DNA from: Lota lota
Taxonomy: Eukaryota; Chordata; Actinopteri; Gadiformes; Lotidae
DNA: 64,000 nucleotides
Direction of reading: 5' to 3'
NCBI GenBank assembly: GCA_026745465.1
Contig: JACYXH010000035.1
Coordinates: 27,501 to 91,500 of the forward strand
Below, in pieces: positions 58,324 through 64,000 of this stretch (position 1 is its first letter; each line of letters begins with the position of its first letter). A program made the translations under genes and the position numbers. The notes under the pieces were generated by a model that was not told where the DNA came from, ran no database searches, and saw only the letters and a program-made list of their open reading frames with translations.

Positions 58324-58731
58324 CTTCAAGTTGTATTTCTTTCGTGTTTCAAATTGTTGTTTCCAATGTTCTTGTCTTTTATTTTCCAAACAGCTATAAA
58401 TTGCAGGACAACATTTTGACTAATATAATTTCCCCTGAACCAAAGAGCCTCCCAGCTGGTCCCGGTGGCTCCGTTTCCACGCCCTCCCCTCTCTCTCCTC
58501 TATGAACTGCTGTCAGGATGCGCTCGCTCCACTTAAGAAACATAACCCCAAACAAGCTGCTGATTAAGACACTTTCCCGCGCCGCCGCCGTCGTCAGCGA
58601 AACCAAGGTCCGCAGGCCAGTCGGTCCAACGTGTCGTAATGAGACTGAATTATGGATCGTCAGCGGCAACGCAGCCTCCAACGCTTTGCACACAGGGGCC
58701 CCTCCTGCCGAGACACTTCAACACGCCGTGT
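58324..58731. other. Spacer with CpG-rich part
   Basis: CGCGCCGCCGCCGTCGTCAGCG near 58577-58598 raises CpG locally. No exon is recognised. Confidence 0.4.
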
Positions 58732-58760
58732 GGGGGGGGGGGGGGGGGGGGTGGGGGGGT
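58732..58760. repeat. Poly-G tract (G20, T, G7)
   Basis: Homopolymeric G with one T. Confidence 0.96.
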
Positions 58761-59080
58761 GGCCCCGCCAAAGGGCCAGAACACGGAAAGTCCCAGTGTT
58801 GAAGGGCCCCTTACGTCCCCCCCAAGGGTGCGGGAGATGAGCGAGTTCCAGGTAACGTGACCAGAGGGACGTCTGCCCAGACGTGGAGATCAGCTCCGCA
58901 GTCCAACCAACTGTAGACAAGCTAACCATCACACGCGTGGGTGGCGCTAGCACGGATAGCTTTTTAAACGGCTCGCTGGCTAAATAGCGAACTCTTTAAG
59001 TGTTTGTTGTTGACGAAAGCAGCTGCGCCCCCCAGCCTAATCTGTTAGCATCCGTCACTGTGCCACGGGCCTTAGCAACG
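58761..59080. other. Single-copy-looking spacer
   Basis: Nothing recognised. Confidence 0.45.
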
Positions 59081-59320
59081 GGTGTTTTTGTATATTTTTG
59101 GGTGTATTTTACCTCCTGATGCAGCGAAATACAAGAAAAAGAAACTCTGCCTTTTATTATCGCGTGTAAATAAGGGAATTATCTAATTTTGGCTTGTTTT
59201 GATGATTATTATTTGGGAAAATGCGTACCAAATAACAGCGCATTCCCGCGGGACGTAGCCCCATTTATTTCTTACTATCATCAACACCGCAAGATGCAAG
59301 AAGAGCTAATTACTTATCCG
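59081..59320. other. AT-rich island, possible conserved non-coding DNA
   Basis: Repeat-free with GGAATTATCTAATTTTGGC, GATGATTATTATTTGGG, CCCCATTTATTTC and AGCTAATTACTT words. No gene frame. Inference from composition. Confidence 0.28.
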
Positions 59321-59967
<647 letters not shown>

Positions 59968-60039
59968 GAGTCATGTACGTACAGAGATGCCACACCCCTA
60001 CCTGATCCTTAACAACATGCAAATGTAGCATTATTATTA

Positions 60040-60092
60040 TTATGTATCTTAAGACAATTGACTGGAAGTCACTTTGGATGAAAGCATTAAAG
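60040..60092 (+). mobile_element. SINE-type 3' tail remnant
   Basis: GGAAGTCACTTTGGATGAAA followed by GCATTAAA fits the shared fish SINE/LINE tail (AAGTCGCTTTGGATAAAAGCG type). It is the same motif as at 15854-15890 but on the opposite strand. The SINE head is not recognisable upstream. Confidence 0.5.
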
Positions 60093-60284
60093 TCAATAGT
60101 AGAAAACACTATTGAGTCTATTGACTATTCTGTTTTCTGAACTCATCATTCGGCTCAGCGTTACGTTACAAATTGAGCGATGGTACGCTTTGTCGCACAA
60201 ACATTATCCCTAAAAACAACACTGTGATAGAACTGCCTTATGAACACTAGCTGGGGAAGTCCAAGCTTAGGTCAGTTGGTTAAT

Positions 60285-60301
60285 GGACATTGATGCACAC
60301 A

Positions 60302-60385
<84 letters not shown>

Positions 60386-60395
60386 ATCAATGTCC
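60285..60395. repeat. (GT)n framed by a 19-bp perfect inverted repeat
   Basis: GGACATTGATGCACACACA (60285-60303) is the exact reverse complement of TGTGTGTGCATCAATGTCC (60377-60395). Fourteen of the 19 bp (GGACATTGATGCAC) lie outside simple CA/GT sequence. A GT array of ~80 bp fills the centre. The whole 111 bp can fold as one hairpin or cruciform. No target-site duplication is evident (left flank TTAAT, right flank GCTGG). Confidence 0.93.
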
Positions 60396-60614
60396 GCTGG
60401 ATTCAGATTGCCAAAGCGAGCTGAACTGAATCATTAGATATAATAGACAGCGGTTTTCTTTCCCTGTTTTTTCACACCATGATTGATGTGTGATAGATGG
60501 CCCTTGACATAAAACTGGGATCAATCCATCAGCGGTGGCAGGGTGACTGTCTGTCAGCCTGCCACTCTTTATAGTTTAAACCACCGCTCACTCCTCGGCT
60601 GCTAATAGGTGCTT
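60396..60614. other. Single-copy-looking spacer
   Basis: Nothing recognised. Confidence 0.5.
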
Positions 60615-60740
60615 CCTTAGTCGCTGCTCCCTCTCTTAGTTGCTGCTCGCTTCCTTAGCTGTGCTCGCCTCCTTAGTCACTGCTCCCTCTCTTAGTCGCT
60701 GCTCGCTTCCTTAGCTGTGCTCGCGTCCTTAGTCCTTGCT
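60615..60740. repeat. 56-bp tandem repeat, ~2.2 copies
   Basis: CCTTAGTCGCTGCTCCCTCT starts at 60615, CCTTAGTCACTGCTCCCTCT at 60671, and CCTTAGTCCTTGC at 60727. Each unit itself contains three CTTAG...GCTGCTC subrepeats of ~18-19 bp. Confidence 0.92.
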
Positions 60741-61226
60741 TCTGTTTGTAGTGCCAAGCAACACTTTTGTTTTGGATCAGTGACGTGAAGAAGGTGTGGC
60801 GAATAAAGGGAGAGTAAACAGTGGCATTCATTCCTTGCAGAAGATGATTTGTTTTGTGCAAGGTCTGGGGCAAAACGATGATCAATTGAAGTTCAACTAA
60901 ACGTGTATATTTGAGTGGTATTGTTTCATATTCAACGACCTTTTTGATTTACTTTCCTGTAGACAGAAAGAACTGCCTCGTGACTTTTACAAAATGGCGG
61001 AGGGACATTTTGAAGGAGCTGAACGGAGGATCCATTAGGGATGTGAGATGGGATGTGAGTGGACTGCAGTGTCCTTCGTACATTGCGACCAAAGTGCTCA
61101 CCCTCCATTACCCGCCTACCCTAGTGCTTCGAGCAAGGCGCTAGACAGAATGCTAAACTGGTCCAGCTTACATCGCTACTCCCTTCGACCTTGCCCTCCC
61201 TCTCCCTAACTCGCTCTCACAGACAG
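60741..61226. other. Single-copy-looking spacer
   Basis: Nothing recognised. Confidence 0.45.
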
Positions 61227-61264
61227 CATTCCTGCACACAGCTCGCGGAACGTGTGCAGGAATG
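61227..61264. repeat. Perfect 13-bp inverted repeat, 12-nt loop
   Basis: CATTCCTGCACAC (61227-61239) and GTGTGCAGGAATG (61252-61264) surround AGCTCGCGGAAC. The stem is short for a microRNA precursor. No known miRNA seed is recognised. Confidence 0.9.
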
Positions 61265-61680
61265 TGTCCGCAGGGAATAGAGGGAGCAAAAAAATATAAA
61301 GGATGTGAGAGTAAGGAAAATATCTCGTTTTTTTTACTGATCAGTGAATCATTTACAGAAGTGCTTTGGGTAAATCAAATCTGGGAACAACGTTAATGGG
61401 AGTGAAACTTGAAACATGATGAGCATGTTAACTTTACAGTAATATACAGAGTGGAACTTGATAAGGACTATAAATCTAAAGCAATATAGTAAAAACATAC
61501 ACAAATGTAATGGAAATGTAAGTGAAACCTCAAATATACAGGGGAAATGTGCTATGTACTCAAATCTATCTTAAAGTGCAAGGTAGGTCACGTTAGACAA
61601 CGCTGCATCGACACCCAACAGTTTTAGGCCTTGGGTAACAGAACAGAGTTATAACGGCACGGAATCTAATAATACCAGAG
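61265..61680. other. AT-rich single-copy-looking spacer
   Basis: Nothing recognised. Confidence 0.45.
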
Positions 61681-61990
61681 CTTTAAAAATACCCAGGTAC
61701 AGCTCTCCCAGGTAGCCACTGGGCAGAGCCCCGGCCTCCACTGAGCAAGCCGACTAATGAGGCAGGACAAGCTTGCAGCAATTAGGCACATCAAAGCTCA
61801 AAATCAGAAAATTAATTAGGCTCCCTCTCTTTTTTCTTTTATATTTGGAAACGATCTACCCACGGTGCAGCTAATTAGCATATTAGCATCAAAACACGCA
61901 GGTGACAGTTGCTGCCCTGCCACTTAAGGAGACGTCCCTGATTACTGTTTCCGTTTGATTTATTGATTTCCTTTTTGGACGATGAGAACG
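61681..61990. promoter_or_regulatory. Strong candidate enhancer-like conserved element
   Basis: Dense homeodomain-type sites: CTAATGAGG (about 61753-61761), GCAATTAGGC (about 61778), AAAATTAATTAGGC (about 61808-61821), AGCTAATTAGCATATTAGCA (61869-61888). Also GCAGGTGACAG (E-box plus TGACAG, a MEIS/PBX-type word, about 61898-61908) and TTTGATTTATTGATTTCC. No repeat, no open frame. Motifs are seen directly, the enhancer role is inferred. Confidence 0.38.
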
Positions 61991-62590
61991 AAAGAGGGAG
62001 CTGATCAACACTGGTCCAACAACAAACACGATCCTGGAGACACAGCAGGGGAGAGGAGGATATGCATTAGTGATGAGGGCTCGTTTTGGGAACATCAGAA
62101 TCATACAATACCTGGGATGAAAGCCTTTCTATTTCGCTGGCCACAGTTTGTGGATTTGAGCTTACGTTTCTGGATTCAATTACTTTAATTTATTGGCAGA
62201 CCATATCTCTATATTCATTACAAGTCAGTGGGTTTCAAACACCTTGTGGTTGAGCTTGACTGGCTAACCGCCAAACGCACCGTAAAACCTTGTTGCTTGA
62301 CACACTTTTTCCCTTTCAAAAGCACAGCGGACATTTAGAGGACTCTGGCTCCCCAACTCACAACCTCATTAGGTGTTCCAGTCCCCCCATGTGTGAAGTC
62401 CCATCAAAGCCTGACCAATCACGGGCTCATTCACACTAACCAAGCGGCCCTTCACACACAAGTGGTTGTTAGCAAAAGCCCCCTCGAGTTCCCAAGGTCC
62501 AAGGCACCTATTGTTATGCCAGTTTTATATCAAATATTAGTATTAGTTGTCAAGCACCGTAGTTTGCATGTTGCCCTGGCTCGCTTTTCT
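61991..62590. other. Single-copy-looking spacer
   Basis: Nothing recognised. Confidence 0.45.
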
Positions 62591-62790
62591 TCAAATGTTG
62601 CACATTGATGCCATCTCAATATTTATCGCCCTAAGGGGTGACATAAATATATGGCCAATGAAGCCCTTTGAGACTAACGGTGATTAAGGGATATGCAAAT
62701 AACCTTGACTTTATGCCATATGAAATCAAAAAATGGGCCCCTTTTCTAACAAATCTCTAGCGCAACCAATGTGGCGAAGTTGCACCTTTC
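62591..62790. promoter_or_regulatory. Candidate enhancer-like element with POU octamer
   Basis: GGTGATTAAGGGATATGCAAAT with an exact octamer ATGCAAAT (62693-62700). Also CTCAATATTTATCGCC, CATAAATATATGGCCAATGA (a CCAAT motif on the plus strand) and TATGAAATCAAAAAATGGG. Repeat-free. Inference from motif content. Confidence 0.35.
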
Positions 62791-62842
62791 AAATGCCATC
62801 TCTGGTCTACTGATGCTCTGGACCCTGGTCTCATATGATGCG
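62791..62842. other. Short spacer before the 96-bp duplication
   Basis: Nothing recognised. Confidence 0.5.
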
Positions 62843-63034
62843 TCTTCCTGCTTCCAGCAGGGGGGTGTCATGGCCTCCTGGGGGCACGATAGGGTCCCGG
62901 TTTTAACCATGGGTCTACAGTTGTCTCACTGACTCCACTCTTCCTGCTTCCAGCAGGGGGGTTTCATGGCCTCCTGGGGGCACGATAGGGTCCCGGTTTT
63001 AACCATGGGTCTACAGTTGTCTCACTGACTCCAC
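62843..63034. repeat. 96-bp tandem duplication, two copies
   Basis: Copies 62843-62938 and 62939-63034 begin TCTTCCTGCTTCCAGCAGGG and end TCTCACTGACTCCAC. They differ by one base (GGTGTCATGG versus GGTTTCATGG). The near identity implies recent duplication. Each copy carries CCAGCAGGGGGG, a partial CTCF-type core. Confidence 0.97.
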
Positions 63035-63066
63035 CCTGCCTTCGTGTTCCTCCATGTCCCCCTACA

Positions 63067-63085
63067 GGCAGCAGGGGGCGCTGCG
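63067..63085 (+). promoter_or_regulatory. Candidate CTCF binding site
   Basis: GGCAGCAGGGGGCGCTGCG fits the vertebrate CTCF core (CC[A/G/C]CNAGGGGGCGC[T/C]) closely over its GC-rich centre. Two related but weaker cores lie 115 and 211 bp upstream in the 96-bp duplication. Motif match only. Confidence 0.55.
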
Positions 63086-63400
63086 TGCTCGACCCCCGTT
63101 ATTGCTGCGCCCTGCTTCATTTCAAAGTCATTTTCTGACGTATGTGTTATGTAAATCGGCATCGTGTCGTGTTTTCTATGCACCTTATGGTCGGTTACTT
63201 ACATTTAGGAGGGTAAAAAAAAACGTCAGCAGTTAGAACGAGAAGCAAAGCGTACTCTTGACCGCCCTAGACCATCGTCATCAGCGCTGTTTCACAAGGA
63301 CCGACGGAAAAGGTTTATAAAGGTAAATAATACACAACTCCTCATTGATCGGCGGTATGACACTAATAAGGCCGTCTTAACCTGTTTTCTCATGGTAGAA
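63086..63400. other. Single-copy-looking spacer
   Basis: Nothing recognised. Confidence 0.5.
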
Positions 63401-63530
63401 GATGAATCATGTCCCGCCTGCTGCTGTTGCTCTGCAAATTAATGTAGCGCTATATGATTTTCTTTAGGCTCCTGCTTTGATTAATGAGGTTGGTGGATTC
63501 AACGCGACTCTGCGTTGGCAAAGAAAACTC
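63401..63530. other. Possible conserved non-coding island
   Basis: TCTGCAAATTAATGTAGCGC and TTTGATTAATGAGGTTGG words (63432-63492) in repeat-free sequence. Inference from composition. Confidence 0.27.
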
Positions 63531-63566
63531 TTAGCAAACGCCTCCTCGCTCCTCAACCAGAAACAC

Positions 63567-63914
63567 GGACCTGGGCCTGGGACCTGGACCTGGGACCTGG
63601 GCCTGGGACCTGGGCCTGGGCCTGGGACCTGGACCTGGGACCTGGACCTGGGACCTGGGCCTGGGACCTGGGCCTGGGACTGGGACCTGGACCTGGGACC
63701 TGGACCTGGGACCTGGGCCTGGGACCTGGGCTTGGGACCTGGACCTGGGACCTGGGCCTGGGACCTGGACCTGGGACCTGGGCTTGGGACCTGGACCTGG
63801 GACCTGGGCCTGGGACCTGGCCTGGGACATGGGCCTGGGACCTGGGCTTGGGACCTGGACCTGGGACCTGGGACTGGGACCTGGGCACTGGGCCTGGGAC
63901 CTGGGACCTGGGCC
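63567..63914. repeat. (CCTGGGACCTGG)n hexamer/dodecamer array, ~348 bp
   Basis: The basic unit is the hexamer CCTGG(G/A) in forms CCTGGG, ACCTGG and GCCTGGG, organised as dodecamers and longer modules with single deletions (for example GGACTGGGACC). Every frame is free of stops, giving Pro/Gly/Thr/Trp or Gln/Val/Pro artefacts up to 172 codons. Confidence 0.96.
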
Positions 63915-64000
63915 AGCGGTACTGCGAGCTCCAGACAGCTTGCCCCTGGACGTCCGTTAGAAGAGGGAAAGATCGTAAAACATGCGCACAGCTAATCGCT
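63915..64000. other. Spacer to the window end
   Basis: Nothing recognised. The window ends in single-copy-looking sequence. Confidence 0.5.

Noticed and set aside
61227-61264. microRNA precursor (also considered at 6241, 10451, 28777 and 53990)
   Set aside because: Stems of 9-14 bp are too short for a Drosha/Dicer substrate and no known mature sequence is recognised.

Overview
The window looks like vertebrate nuclear DNA, most likely from a teleost fish. The evidence is the mix of very long (CA)n, (GT)n, (GA)n and (TC)n arrays, at least fifteen G or C homopolymers of 12 to 34 bases, abundant TTAGC/GCTAA-type words, and short remnants resembling the 3' tails of fish SINEs. Such tandem-repeat density has been reported for cod-like fishes, but the species cannot be fixed from the sequence alone. 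There are no signs of bacterial, viral or organellar DNA.

No protein-coding gene could be supported. The long open frames on either strand fall in tandem repeats (SLSLSL/RERERE from TC/GA, HTHTHT/CVCVCV from CA/GT, and frames through minisatellites) or are isolated open frames of the length expected by chance. By my hand tally roughly a quarter of the 64 kb (about 15-16 kb) is tandem repeat or strongly biased simple sequence. The rest is single-copy-looking DNA in which a series of AT-rich islands carry homeodomain- and POU-type words. Without an alignment the best reading is a gene desert or a very large intron, possibly a regulatory landscape with conserved non-coding elements.

Layout. 0-14 kb: CA, TC and GA arrays, 22-bp, ~30-bp, 16-bp, 30-bp and 26/36-bp minisatellites, and two near-perfect hairpins (6241-6272, 10451-10478). 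14-20 kb: a 0.95-kb GC-rich 25-bp minisatellite and a 66-bp six-copy array carrying a TATATAAA word per unit. 20-30 kb: GT and GGT arrays, a possible regulatory island at 26.05-26.5 kb, a G-quadruplex-type decamer array, an eleven-copy 53-bp array and a 26/33-bp array. 30-38 kb: poly-C tracts of 16 and 34, a two-phase 31-bp/40-bp minisatellite, a 29-copy 19-bp palindromic array with a 95-bp higher-order period, and a 42-bp array. 38-54 kb: two near-identical ~113-bp segments 15.2 kb apart, each abutting a long (TC)n array and carrying a GTAAGTAAG donor-like site on the minus strand, plus AT-rich DNA at 45.7-48.5 kb. 54-64 kb: AT-rich minisatellite, poly-G tracts, a GT array framed by a 19-bp perfect inverted repeat, likely regulatory islands at 61.7-62.0 and 62.6-62.8 kb, and a 96-bp duplication plus a CTCF-like motif near 63.0 kb.

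Because there are no genes to connect, the main interest is in the organisation of the repeats, the duplicated segment, the inverted repeats and the candidate regulatory islands. Limits: everything was read by eye, so repeat boundaries are good to a few bases and copy counts to about one unit, and conservation, transcription and motif occupancy are inferred, not measured.
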